A stretch of DNA of 7,043 nt from Bacillota bacterium (lineage in GTDB: Bacteria > Bacillota > Clostridia > Lachnospirales > Lachnospiraceae): NCBI GenBank assembly GCA_023424235.1, contig JAFAEB010000209.1:1-7043 (forward strand). Direction: 5' to 3'. Below are positions 1 to 6,245 of the stretch, one piece after another. Below the pieces are notes generated by a model. It worked only from the letters and a program-made list of their open reading frames with translations. It had not been told where the DNA came from and ran no database searches. Positions within the stretch are counted from its first letter, which is position 1, and each line of letters opens with the position of its first letter. The position numbers and the translations under genes are program-made.

Positions 1-482
1 AAGCTTGCAAAATTTGTTACTATAGCAAAAATGGTACTTGATATGGTTGTAAGGAAGGTAAATATGGATACGCTAATACTATTAAAGATATCTTCTAAGT
101 ATACTTCAAATTCTGGAAAGTTAATTAAAAAACTATCTGTAATATCCGTAAGAGCAGGTTCTATTGTCTCCCTATATAATCTAGGTAATTTAAGTACCGT
201 ATCTTTTAAGAATGTAAATACTTTTGCACCTACTAGCATAATTAAAATAACAATTACTGTATAAAAAATAAGTAGTAGTATAATAGATACAATGGTACGA
301 TTAATACGTAATTTCTCTGTAATAAAGTCGATCATTTTACGCAAAAATGCTGCTACAATTAATCCTATTACAAAAGGCATAAGTATAGGTAAAAAATATT
401 TTACACTAATGAAAATTAAACCCAAAATTATCGTAATATACGCAAAATGTATTAAAAATGCTTTTTGCTTCCCTAGATTCAT
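1..482 (-). CDS. ytvI: AI-2E family / sporulation membrane protein YtvI, N-terminal part (partial, runs off left edge)
   Basis: This minus-strand reading frame starts at ATG 482-480 and stays open for 160 codons to the window edge, so the C-terminal half is missing. An in-frame TAG at 500-498 (the stop of the preceding regulator gene) and a GAGG five bases before the ATG fix the start. Visible are a hydrophobic segment at residues 9-27, a second at about 30-47 with the P-x-x-x-P pattern (YFLPILMPF) usual at the start of this family, a third at about 63-84, then a long amphipathic stretch (about 87-135) before another hydrophobic segment at the edge. This order is typical of the AI-2E transporter superfamily, and the N-terminus most resembles YtvI, a sporulation-associated member of about 370 residues whose substrate is not established. 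It lies 15 bases after the RCK regulator and probably shares its transcript. The superfamily call is firmer than the YtvI subtype, which rests on N-terminal resemblance only. Confidence 0.8.
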   Translation of the reverse strand, partial: MNLGKQKAFLIHFAYITIILGLIFISVKYFLPILMPFVIGLIVAAFLRKMIDFITEKLRINRTIVSIILLLIFYTVIVILIMLVGAKVFTFLKDTVLKLPRLYRETIEPALTDITDSFLINFPEFEVYLEDIFNSISVSIFTFLTTISSTIFAIVTNFAS

Positions 483-497
483 CCATTCCTCAACTTT

Positions 498-1175
498 CTA
501 TCGAAGGCTTACTAAAAAACTTTCAAATTTCTTTATGTTCTCATTTTTTCCGACAACAACAATCTTGTCATTCTCTTTTAATATATAGTCTGGAGCGATC
601 TCAATCGTTGTTTTTCCATTATGTTCTAATGCAATAATATTTAAGTTAAATTTCTCTCTTAAATTTGCATCCATAACAGTTATATCGGACAGTTTGCTAG
701 TTAATTTTAGTTCTGTAATAGATATATTATCATTTAATTCAATAAAGTCAAGTGCATGTGATGTCATTAAGCGATTAGCAAGACGAATTGCCATATCACT
801 TTCTGGATATACAACTTCCGCTCCAATCTTTTCCAAAACTGCACCTTGCTCATAGCTTATGGCTTTTGCTATAACCCTTGGTACACCAAGACTAATAACA
901 TTTAGAGTAGTTAGTATACTAGCATCAATTTTTTCTCCAATACATACTACTACAGTTTCACAATTATGAATACCCGCATCTTCTAAAGTTTCTTTATCAA
1001 GTGATGATACCACAAAAGCATTATCTGTAATATTTCTTATCTGCTTGATTTTACTTTCATTATTATCAATTACTAGTACTTCTTTACCTGCATCTGCAAG
1101 TGTTTTAGCTAAAGCAAATCCAAATCTACCTAAACCGATAATTCCATATTCAATTATTGATTTATTACGTAACAT
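498..1175 (-). CDS. ktrA: Potassium uptake regulatory subunit, KtrA/TrkA type (RCK protein)
   Basis: This 225-residue cytosolic RCK protein should form the ring that gates the membrane subunit encoded just upstream. The N-terminal Rossmann (RCK_N) domain spans about residues 8-125, with the dinucleotide-binding GLGRFG at 14-19 and an acidic residue (D37) at the end of the second strand, as expected for NAD(H) or ATP/ADP binding. A C-terminal TrkA_C/RCK_C domain covers about 140-225. The length matches single-RCK KtrA/KtrC proteins (about 220) rather than the doubled TrkA of enterobacteria. In Bacillus and Staphylococcus KtrA the RCK_C domain binds c-di-AMP, which closes the system; R173, N179 and P195 lie in a comparable region here, but that is inference without an alignment. 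Start: ATG with AGGAGG (1189-1184) eight bases upstream. The stop of the channel gene is 19 bases upstream, so the two are surely co-transcribed. Confidence 0.93.
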   Translation of the reverse strand: MLRNKSIIEYGIIGLGRFGFALAKTLADAGKEVLVIDNNESKIKQIRNITDNAFVVSSLDKETLEDAGIHNCETVVVCIGEKIDASILTTLNVISLGVPRVIAKAISYEQGAVLEKIGAEVVYPESDMAIRLANRLMTSHALDFIELNDNISITELKLTSKLSDITVMDANLREKFNLNIIALEHNGKTTIEIAPDYILKENDKIVVVGKNENIKKFESFLVSLR

Positions 1176-1183
1176 ATATAAAG

Positions 1184-1189
1184 CCTCCT
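1184..1189 (-). promoter_or_regulatory. Ribosome binding site of ktrA
   Basis: A perfect AGGAGG on the minus strand sits eight bases before the ktrA ATG, inside the 19-base gap after the channel gene. It is much stronger than the site in front of the channel gene, so the soluble regulator may be made in excess of the membrane subunit. Confidence 0.8.
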
Positions 1190-1194
1190 AATTA

Positions 1195-2487
1195 TTAACC
1201 TATTGTAATATTTTCCTCTGAGTAACGTACATTTGACATTGGTCTAAATGTCCAAATAGAAGCCATAGTAAACGGACTTAAACGACCAATAAACATAGTT
1301 ATAATAATTATAACTTTACTAGCATCCGATAAATCAGGGGTTATACCAGTAGATAGACCTACCGTACCAAAAGCGGATACTACTTCAAACAGTATTTGCA
1401 TAAATGAATAGTTTGGTTCTAAAAATACTAAAAGTAATGTATTAACACAAACTACTGTCATTGATAAGGTTGCTATAATAAAAGACTTATATATGATATC
1501 ATGAGGTATTTGTCTTTTAAATGCAGAACAATGTTTGTTTGTTACTGCACTAAAAACACTTTTCATAATAACAAATGCGGTTGTTGTTTTGATACCACCA
1601 CCCGTAGATCCAGGAGAGGCACCAATAAACATTAATATGATTATAGCAAATAAACCTGCATTGGTAAAGCTACCTAAAGCATAAGTACTAAAACCAGCAG
1701 TTCTTGCTGATGTACTAAAGAAAAAGGCACCTAGCAGGCTAATATCTTCCGTTAAATAAAGAACGACAGTACCTACTACTAACAAAGTGATTGTTGAAAT
1801 GAGAACAACTTTTGTATGCAAACTAAATTTTTTAAATGAACGTTTATACATAATTTCTTTAATTACAAAGAAACCAAGACCACCAAAAATAATCAAACCA
1901 GCAGTGGTTAGGTTAAGTAAAACATTATCTTGATATGGTATTAAATTTCTAAGTCCACCTAATACATCAAAACCCGAGTTATTAAAAGCTGCTATGGAGT
2001 GAAACAGACTAATTCCAAGAGCTTTTAGCGGTGGATAATCTTTTGAAAATACAAGAAAGCTTAAGAATGCACCAACTGCTTCAAAACATAGTGTCATTAA
2101 AAGTACAGAACGTACCATTCTAACTACACCTTTTAAAGATTCAAGGTTCATCGCTTCTTTTAAAACTACTCTTTCTTTAAAACTGATTCTTCCACCTGCT
2201 AATAGGATTAAACTAACACCAACGGAGGTAACACCAAGTCCTCCTATTTGAATTAGTAATGCTACCATTGTTTGTCCTATTGCATTAAATGTATCAGCAG
2301 TATCAATTGCTATAAGCCCTGTAACACATACAGCACTTGTAGAAGTAAAGAAAGCATCAACCACTGATACTTTCACTCCTTCATTTGCAACAACAGGTAG
2401 TAGTAAAGATAATGCTCCCAATATAATCACAACGGCAAAACCAAGTACGATAAAACGAGCAGGACTTAGTTTCTTAATAATCGCCAT
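1195..2487 (-). CDS. ktrB: Potassium channel/transporter membrane subunit, KtrB/TrkH family
   Basis: This is the K+-translocating membrane subunit of a Ktr-type uptake system, 430 residues and close to KtrB (about 445) rather than the longer TrkH (about 480). It shows the four-fold membrane-loop-membrane repeat with one selectivity-filter signature per repeat: VCVTGL (53-58), NNSGF (169-173), TAGFS (263-267) and TVGLS (375-379). The glycine- and serine-rich gating loop of the third repeat is present as GASPGSTGGGIKTTT (289-303). The C-terminus ends RYSEENITIG, like the conserved tail that packs at the KtrB dimer interface. The usual GR-(I/V)-GP motif after the last filter reads GRLSP (401-405), a small departure. 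Members of this family are often Na+-stimulated. The start at ATG 2487 gives an immediate first helix; its ribosome site is weak (GGTGA six bases upstream, AAAAGG 13 upstream), so translation may be coupled to the DUF47 gene 28 bases upstream. Confidence 0.94.
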   Translation of the reverse strand: MAIIKKLSPARFIVLGFAVVIILGALSLLLPVVANEGVKVSVVDAFFTSTSAVCVTGLIAIDTADTFNAIGQTMVALLIQIGGLGVTSVGVSLILLAGGRISFKERVVLKEAMNLESLKGVVRMVRSVLLMTLCFEAVGAFLSFLVFSKDYPPLKALGISLFHSIAAFNNSGFDVLGGLRNLIPYQDNVLLNLTTAGLIIFGGLGFFVIKEIMYKRSFKKFSLHTKVVLISTITLLVVGTVVLYLTEDISLLGAFFFSTSARTAGFSTYALGSFTNAGLFAIIILMFIGASPGSTGGGIKTTTAFVIMKSVFSAVTNKHCSAFKRQIPHDIIYKSFIIATLSMTVVCVNTLLLVFLEPNYSFMQILFEVVSAFGTVGLSTGITPDLSDASKVIIIITMFIGRLSPFTMASIWTFRPMSNVRYSEENITIG

Positions 2488-2515
2488 AGTTTTTCACCAA
2501 CCTTTTAAGAAATTC

Positions 2516-3139
2516 TTATGAATTTTTCATTACAATATTTTCAATATCATTAGCAACATCCTCACATGCATCACAACATTTTTCAAGGCTACGATAGATG
2601 TCAGTCCAAACCATTATTTCAAGTGGATCTTTTGATGTTTTATAGAGTTCTCTAACACCATTTACATATAGTGCATCCCCTTCTTCTTCTAAATGATTAA
2701 TATCAACGATGATAGAATGAAGTTTTTTTGATTTTTTGAAATTTTGAAACTCAACTAAGGCTTCATCTACTGCCTTGCAGCATTTTACAATAACTTCTGT
2801 AAATTTATATATTTCAGGTCTAATTTTCTTTATATTAAAGATATCAATACAAATAAGTACATCCTCAACTGCATCCGTAACATCATCAATTTTTTGAGAC
2901 AGACTCGTTATATCTTCTCTCTCAATTGGAGGTAAAAATTCTTTCATAAGACGGTTTAACATATCGTGTTTTGCTACATCTGCAGAATGTTCAATGTTAT
3001 GCATTTCACGTACTTTTTCATCAATTTTAATTGGATTAAAATCTTTTAACGTTTTATTTAATATCTCAGCAGATTTAAGGGAAAAGCTGGATAGGTTTAT
3101 AAATGCTTCAAAATAATTATAATCTTTATTATTTTTCAT
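2516..3139 (-). CDS. DUF47 family protein (PhoU-like, Pit accessory protein)
   Basis: This 207-residue soluble, all-helical protein matches the size and character of the DUF47/TIGR00153 family, distant relatives of PhoU. It has clustered acidic metal-site-like motifs as in PhoU bundles: ExxHSAD at about 50-54 with D59, D85xxxD89 followed by E92 and D93, EEEGD at 151-155, and E186xxxD190xxxD194 near the C-terminus. In many bacteria such genes lie next to pit phosphate permeases and are thought to modulate transport; here the pit gene is the next gene upstream on the same strand. The intergenic gap is 231 bases, wider than elsewhere in the operon, and contains a plausible promoter. The start at ATG 3139 has an AAAGGA about ten bases upstream. 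There is no signal peptide or membrane segment. It sits between the phosphate permease and the K+ genes, so it could act on either; the phosphate role is the conventional expectation. Confidence 0.9.
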   Translation of the reverse strand: MKNNKDYNYFEAFINLSSFSLKSAEILNKTLKDFNPIKIDEKVREMHNIEHSADVAKHDMLNRLMKEFLPPIEREDITSLSQKIDDVTDAVEDVLICIDIFNIKKIRPEIYKFTEVIVKCCKAVDEALVEFQNFKKSKKLHSIIVDINHLEEEGDALYVNGVRELYKTSKDPLEIMVWTDIYRSLEKCCDACEDVANDIENIVMKNS

Positions 3140-3184
3140 TGTTGTAATATCCTTTCTATGTGGTAAAACCTATTATTTTTTATA

Positions 3185-3212
3185 ATTTTAAACTTTAATG
3201 TCTACTTATCAA
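3185..3212 (-). promoter_or_regulatory. Putative sigma-A promoter for DUF47-ktrB-ktrA-ytvI
   Basis: On the minus strand TTGATA (3212-3207, five of six matches to TTGACA) is followed after 16 bases by TAAAAT (3190-3185, five of six to TATAAT). Transcription would start near 3178, giving a leader of about 40 bases before the DUF47 ATG at 3139. It would let the DUF47 and potassium genes be expressed apart from the phosphate permease. The region is very AT-rich, so chance matches are likely. Confidence 0.4.
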
Positions 3213-3238
3213 AAACCTTTTTTAATAACTAGCTTATT

Positions 3239-3269
3239 CTATAGCTTAATTATTAAAACTAGCTCATAG
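3239..3269 (-). other. Weak hairpin with TAGCT repeats between pit and DUF47 genes
   Basis: On the minus strand CTATGAGCT and AGCTATAG can form an eight-pair stem with one bulged G around a 14-base loop. A copy of AACTAGCT occurs at 3227-3234 and another at 3257-3264, a 30-base spacing. No U-tract follows, so this does not look like an intrinsic terminator; an mRNA processing or attenuation element, or chance in AT-rich DNA, are the alternatives. Confidence 0.2.
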
Positions 3270-3333
3270 AAATTTTAAATCTAGATTAAATTTATTTCTT
3301 TACTTAAAAACAATTAAAATTTAAGTCTTTATT

Positions 3334-3363
3334 TATATATATGTTACTTCAATGAAGGTTCAA
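3334..3363 (-). promoter_or_regulatory. Second possible promoter just after the pit stop codon
   Basis: On the minus strand TTGAAC (3363-3358) is followed by overlapping TATATA boxes at spacings of 16 (3341-3336) and 18 (3339-3334). It lies directly downstream of the permease stop codon and would give a leader of roughly 190 bases to DUF47. It is a weaker choice than the promoter at 3212-3185. Confidence 0.22.
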
Positions 3364-3370
3364 ACTTTTA

Positions 3371-4423
3371 TTAAAAAATCCTCATAAAAATATATGCCAT
3401 TAAATATCCAACAACTCCACAACCTGGAAATGTTAATATCCAAGCAGCAACCATTTCTTTTACAATTGTCCAGTTTACAGATGATATACGTTTTGCTGCT
3501 CCTACACCCATAATTGCTGTAGTTTTAGTATGTGTTGTACTTACAGGAATACCTAATATTGAAGAAGTTAATAAACTAATTGCTGCGGCTGTATCCGCTG
3601 CAACACCTTGATACGTTTCTAACTTAACCATACCCATACCAACTGTTTTAATAATACGATACCCTCCAATTGAAGTACCTAGTGCCATCACAACAGAGCA
3701 TAAAATCATAAGCCAAATAGGGATCTGAAAATTAGTTACATCACTTTGTCCATTTGCTAGGAAGATACCAAGCATAAATACACCCATAAATTTTTGTCCA
3801 TCTTGTGCTCCATGCATAAATGCCATAGCTGCTCCACCTAGAACTTGAGTACTTTGGAAGAATGATTTTGTTTTGCGTTTATCCATTCGTTTACAAATTA
3901 ACTGAATCAAACGAACGGTTATAAAGCCTAAACCAAATCCAAGTATAGTAGACATAAATAAGCCATATACTACTTTTATCCACTCACTTCCATTAATACC
4001 AGAGATTCCACCTTGAAGCGCGATAGCTGCTCCAGAAATACCTGCTATTAGTGCATGGCTCTCACTGGTAGGAATTCCAAATGCCCAAGCTGCAGTAGCC
4101 CAAATAACGATAGCAAATAAAGCCGCGCACAATGCAACTAATGAGTCCTTCGAGTTACCACCAAAGTCAACCATATTGTAAATAGTTTGTGCAACTGTTG
4201 CGTTCACCATAGTCATTACAAATACACCAAGAAAGTTAAAAATTGCTGCCATAATAATAGCATTCTTAGCACTTATGGAACGAGTTGATACACAAGTTGC
4301 AATTGCATTTGGTGCATCTGTCCAACCATTAACTAATACAACACCTAATACTAGAATTACTGTGATAAGAAGTGGTGTATTCGTTGTTAGCTGGTGCAAA
4401 AAATCGCCCAATGAAATTGTCAT
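3371..4423 (-). CDS. pit: Inorganic phosphate transporter, PiT family
   Basis: This 350-residue integral membrane permease of the PiT family takes up phosphate by H+ or Na+ symport, probably as a metal-phosphate complex. Both halves of the inverted PiT repeat are visible. The first has the DAPNAIAT signature (35-42), equivalent to the usual GANDVANA/DAANAIAT, followed by GIPTSESHALIAG (116-128). The second has the HGAQDGQK motif (204-211) and GIPVSTTHTKTTAIMGVG (291-308). A basic cytoplasmic stretch (KRMDKRKTK, 178-186) lies between the halves. The reading frame extends 26 codons further upstream to a GTG at 4501, but that extension has no ribosome site, whereas ATG 4423 has a perfect AGGAGG seven bases before it and places the first helix normally, so the shorter start is chosen. 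It is the first gene of the minus-strand transport cluster, facing the kinase gene, with its probable partner DUF47 downstream. Confidence 0.93.
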   Translation of the reverse strand: MTISLGDFLHQLTTNTPLLITVILVLGVVLVNGWTDAPNAIATCVSTRSISAKNAIIMAAIFNFLGVFVMTMVNATVAQTIYNMVDFGGNSKDSLVALCAALFAIVIWATAAWAFGIPTSESHALIAGISGAAIALQGGISGINGSEWIKVVYGLFMSTILGFGLGFITVRLIQLICKRMDKRKTKSFFQSTQVLGGAAMAFMHGAQDGQKFMGVFMLGIFLANGQSDVTNFQIPIWLMILCSVVMALGTSIGGYRIIKTVGMGMVKLETYQGVAADTAAAISLLTSSILGIPVSTTHTKTTAIMGVGAAKRISSVNWTIVKEMVAAWILTFPGCGVVGYLMAYIFMRIF

Positions 4424-4430
4424 AATAGTT

Positions 4431-4436
4431 CCTCCT
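4431..4436 (-). promoter_or_regulatory. Ribosome binding site deciding the pit start
   Basis: A perfect AGGAGG on the minus strand ends seven bases before ATG 4423. It settles the permease start against the longer GTG-initiated frame beginning at 4501, which has no such site. Confidence 0.85.
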
Positions 4437-4503
4437 AATTTTTTTAAAGTTAAAGCCAAGATTCTTATAAAATATGGTATATTCAAACTTATCATTTTCA
4501 CAG

Positions 4504-4521
4504 GGTAAATATAAGTTTACC
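4504..4521. promoter_or_regulatory. Operator-like dyad GGTAAA-N6-TTTACC
   Basis: An 18-bp interrupted palindrome with perfect 6-bp arms lies 81 bases upstream of the pit start codon in the divergent intergenic region. Its size and symmetry suit a dimeric regulator, and it is the most GC-containing dyad in this AT-rich stretch. No regulator can be named from sequence alone. No convincing sigma-A promoter for pit could be assigned nearby, so its position relative to transcription start is unknown. Confidence 0.35.
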
Positions 4522-4534
4522 AAACATATGGATC

Positions 4535-4582
4535 TTAACATTAAATTTACATAACTACAATATTTTAATAACAATCTTAACA
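4535..4582 (+). promoter_or_regulatory. Cluster of TTAACA-like hexamers, possible OmpR-family regulator binding region
   Basis: On the plus strand TTAACA (4535-4540) and TTTACA (4546-4551) are spaced exactly 11 bases start to start. ATAACA (4568-4573) follows at two further 11-base steps from the second copy, and another TTAACA lies at 4577-4582. Direct repeats of TTAACA-like hexamers at about 11-bp spacing are the known recognition pattern of the OmpR-family regulator PhoP in Bacillus, and OmpR-family regulators in general favour direct repeats near one helical turn. The cluster lies between the divergent pit and kinase genes. Either the KdpE-like regulator encoded here or a PhoP-like regulator could be the ligand; AT-richness makes coincidence possible. 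Confidence 0.35.
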
Positions 4583-4602
4583 CTATCTTTATATGAATAT
4601 AC

Positions 4603-4631
4603 TAGGCTTTACATTCCATTTGTAGTATAAT
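4603..4631 (+). promoter_or_regulatory. Putative promoter of the kinase-regulator operon
   Basis: A perfect TATAAT lies at 4626-4631 on the plus strand. At the ideal 17-base spacing the -35 position holds TAGGCT (4603-4608), only three of six matches, while a TTTACA at 4608-4613 is too close (12 bases) to serve. A perfect -10 with a poor -35 fits an activator-dependent promoter. Transcription would begin near 4638, about 75 bases before the chosen start codon. Confidence 0.45.
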
Positions 4632-4651
4632 TTCATGTAAGCTAATACTAC
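4622..4651. promoter_or_regulatory. Dyad GTAGTAT-N16-ATACTAC overlapping the -10 box
   Basis: Perfect 7-bp inverted arms at 4622-4628 and 4645-4651 flank a 16-base spacer. The left arm overlaps the TATAAT at 4626-4631 and the right arm falls just past the expected transcription start. A protein bound here would block the promoter; alternatively a short 5' hairpin could form only if transcription started earlier. The arms are spaced 23 bp start to start, about two helical turns. Confidence 0.35.
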
Positions 4652-4697
4652 TTAAAAATATCCTTATCCAATGCATAGAACTTATATAAAGATCTTT

Positions 4698-4708
4698 AAG
4701 GAATGGAG
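4698..4708 (+). promoter_or_regulatory. Overlapping ribosome binding sites of the kinase gene
   Basis: AAGGA (4698-4702) is six bases before the ATG at 4709, and GGAG (4705-4708) is six bases before the ATG at 4715. The ATG at 4703 has no site at a workable distance. The start is therefore 4709 or 4715, a two-residue difference. Confidence 0.55.
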
Positions 4709-4714
4709 ATGACA

Positions 4715-6244
4715 ATGAAACTTATTTTTTCTATTATTCCCATTAAAGTACGAGATAGTATAAAAACATTATTGATATTAGTGATTGCTACAATACTATC
4801 CTTTTTTATAACTAAAATAACAAATAATTATAATAATGTAGCCTTACTATATCTACTTGCTATTATTTTGGTTTCTATCTTTACGAGTGGATATTACTGG
4901 GGTGTAATCACATCTCTTATTGGTATCCTAGCAGTAAACTATTTTTTTACCATACCCTATTATGCTTTTGATTTTACAAGCTATGGTTATCCGATTATAT
5001 TTATAGAAATGCTCCTTATATCTTTTTTTACAAGCGCCTTAATGGCCTACACTAAGTCAAAGACAAATGAAGCAATTGAACTTTTAAATAAAACAAATAA
5101 GTTAAATGAAATAAATAATAAATTGCTATCAGCGAATGGTTTATCCTATATTGGTGAGCTAGCAATTGATTATATCTATAAACTTACGAATAGTACGGTT
5201 GTTTTTTATTTTTCTTCTCCCCAGCTGGGTGATAATGGAATCATGAAATGTTCCGATAAAAATCATGAAATTATTATAAAGTCTTATCACGAACGATTTA
5301 TTGCTAATTGGGTATTTGAACATAAAGAAAGTGCTGGAGTTGGAACAAACTTTTGTGGAAATTCTTGCTTGGTCTACTTACCACTAATATCACATGATAA
5401 GGTATGGGCTGTAATAGGTATTTATTGTCACAACAATCCAATTCATGAAAATACCATTACCTTTATTACATTAATGATTTCACAAGTTGCCATGGCATTA
5501 GAACGTCAATACTTAACAGATAGTAGACATAAGATGGTAATCGAAACGGAAAAAGAAACAATGAGAGCAAATTTATTACGGGCTGTTTCTCATGACCTTA
5601 GAACTCCACTTACAGGTATCATTGGAACAAGTGAAACTTTATTAACTATGATGGATAAACTTTCAACGGAAGAACAGCTAAAATCCATACAATATATTTA
5701 TGATGATTCTAACTGGCTTTTAAATATGGTTGAAAATTTGCTATCCGTAACCCGTTTACGAGATGGTAATACCACTGTTAAAAAAACACCAGAGCCAATC
5801 GATGAGGTTGTATCAGAAGCGATACAACGAATTAAAAAGCGCTATAAGGACATTAATCTATTAGTAGAAATACCCGATGAATATGTTTTACTACCTATGG
5901 ATGCTACACTAATTGAGCAGGTTATTATTAACTTAGTAGACAATGCATATAAACATTCAAACAGTAGTGCTCCAATTATCTTAAATGTATCAAAAGAAGA
6001 AGATTATGTTTTTTTTCAAGTAATCGATCATGGCAAGGGTTTAATAAAGAGCCGAATCAATTGCCTTTTTGATGGATTTTCCCCACAGGAACATGAAAGT
6101 AGTGATTCATTAAAAGGGTATGGGATTGGCTTATCCATTTGTAAGACAATTATATCTGCACACGGCGGTACAATAACTGCTAAAAATGGATTGGAAAAAG
6201 GAGCTATCTTTACATTTTGTTTACCTATTGAAGGAGGTAACTAA
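4715..6244 (+). CDS. kdpD: KdpD-like sensor histidine kinase, short form (DUF4118-GAF-HisKA-HATPase)
   Basis: This membrane sensor kinase has 509 residues from the chosen start. Four closely packed membrane helices (about 17-35, 42-62, 63-83, 90-112) form the DUF4118 module of KdpD. A GAF-like domain follows (about 135-265), containing the KdpD-like GVGT...LPL pattern near 208-225. The HisKA phosphoacceptor is H293 in AVSHDLRTP, as in KdpD. The ATPase domain shows the N-box (N406 and N410 in NLVDNAYKH), DHGKG (438-442), an F-box near 451-455 and GYGIGL (468-473). All catalytic residues are present, so it should be active. The N-terminal KdpD-sensor and Usp domains of classical KdpD (about 890 residues in E. 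coli) are absent. Three in-frame ATGs (4703, 4709, 4715) compete; GGAG (4705-4708) six bases before 4715 favours that one, and AAGGA six bases before 4709 makes 4709 nearly as good. It is followed one base later by its response regulator. Confidence 0.93.
   Translation: MKLIFSIIPIKVRDSIKTLLILVIATILSFFITKITNNYNNVALLYLLAIILVSIFTSGYYWGVITSLIGILAVNYFFTIPYYAFDFTSYGYPIIFIEMLLISFFTSALMAYTKSKTNEAIELLNKTNKLNEINNKLLSANGLSYIGELAIDYIYKLTNSTVVFYFSSPQLGDNGIMKCSDKNHEIIIKSYHERFIANWVFEHKESAGVGTNFCGNSCLVYLPLISHDKVWAVIGIYCHNNPIHENTITFITLMISQVAMALERQYLTDSRHKMVIETEKETMRANLLRAVSHDLRTPLTGIIGTSETLLTMMDKLSTEEQLKSIQYIYDDSNWLLNMVENLLSVTRLRDGNTTVKKTPEPIDEVVSEAIQRIKKRYKDINLLVEIPDEYVLLPMDATLIEQVIINLVDNAYKHSNSSAPIILNVSKEEDYVFFQVIDHGKGLIKSRINCLFDGFSPQEHESSDSLKGYGIGLSICKTIISAHGGTITAKNGLEKGAIFTFCLPIEGGN
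6232..6237 (+). promoter_or_regulatory. Ribosome binding site of the response regulator, inside the kinase gene end
   Basis: AGGAGG lies within the last codons of the kinase gene, eight bases before ATG 6246. It fixes that ATG as the regulator start over an in-frame ATG at 6186 that lies inside the kinase gene. The kinase stop codon falls between the site and the ATG, an arrangement that allows translational coupling. Confidence 0.85.
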
Positions 6245-6245
6245 T

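Noticed and set aside
1..6. Window begins exactly with AAGCTT (HindIII site)
   Set aside because: This could reflect a cloned fragment end, but another AAGCTT occurs at 2057-2062 and the site has no biological meaning here.
31..588. Two plus-strand open frames (31-264 and 292-588)
   Set aside because: They lie opposite the minus-strand ytvI-like gene and the end of ktrA. They lack ribosome sites and show no family resemblance, while the minus strand gives a coherent membrane protein.
3140..3370. c-di-AMP (ydaO-type) riboswitch ahead of the potassium genes
   Set aside because: Such elements precede some Bacillus ktr genes, but this gap is almost entirely A and T and lacks the conserved G-rich blocks and stems of that riboswitch.
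4424..4501. Longer pit protein starting at GTG 4501
   Set aside because: No ribosome site precedes it, and the added residues are not family-like; AGGAGG before ATG 4423 is decisive.
4275..4583. Small frames on both strands around the start of pit (4275-4508 plus, 4329-4583 minus)
   Set aside because: They overlap the well-supported pit gene in other frames, have no ribosome sites, and look like chance translations of AT-rich DNA.
4608..4631. TTTACA (4608-4613) as the -35 for TATAAT at 4626
   Set aside because: The spacer is only 12 bases, too short for a sigma-A promoter.
4683..4690. TATATAAA as an alternative -10 for the kinase gene
   Set aside because: No -35 match lies at a proper distance, and transcription would start only a few bases from the ribosome site; TATAAT at 4626 is the better candidate.
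6186..6245. Longer response regulator starting at 6186
   Set aside because: The extra 20 codons overlap the kinase gene in another frame; the receiver domain begins properly from ATG 6246, which has AGGAGG at eight bases.
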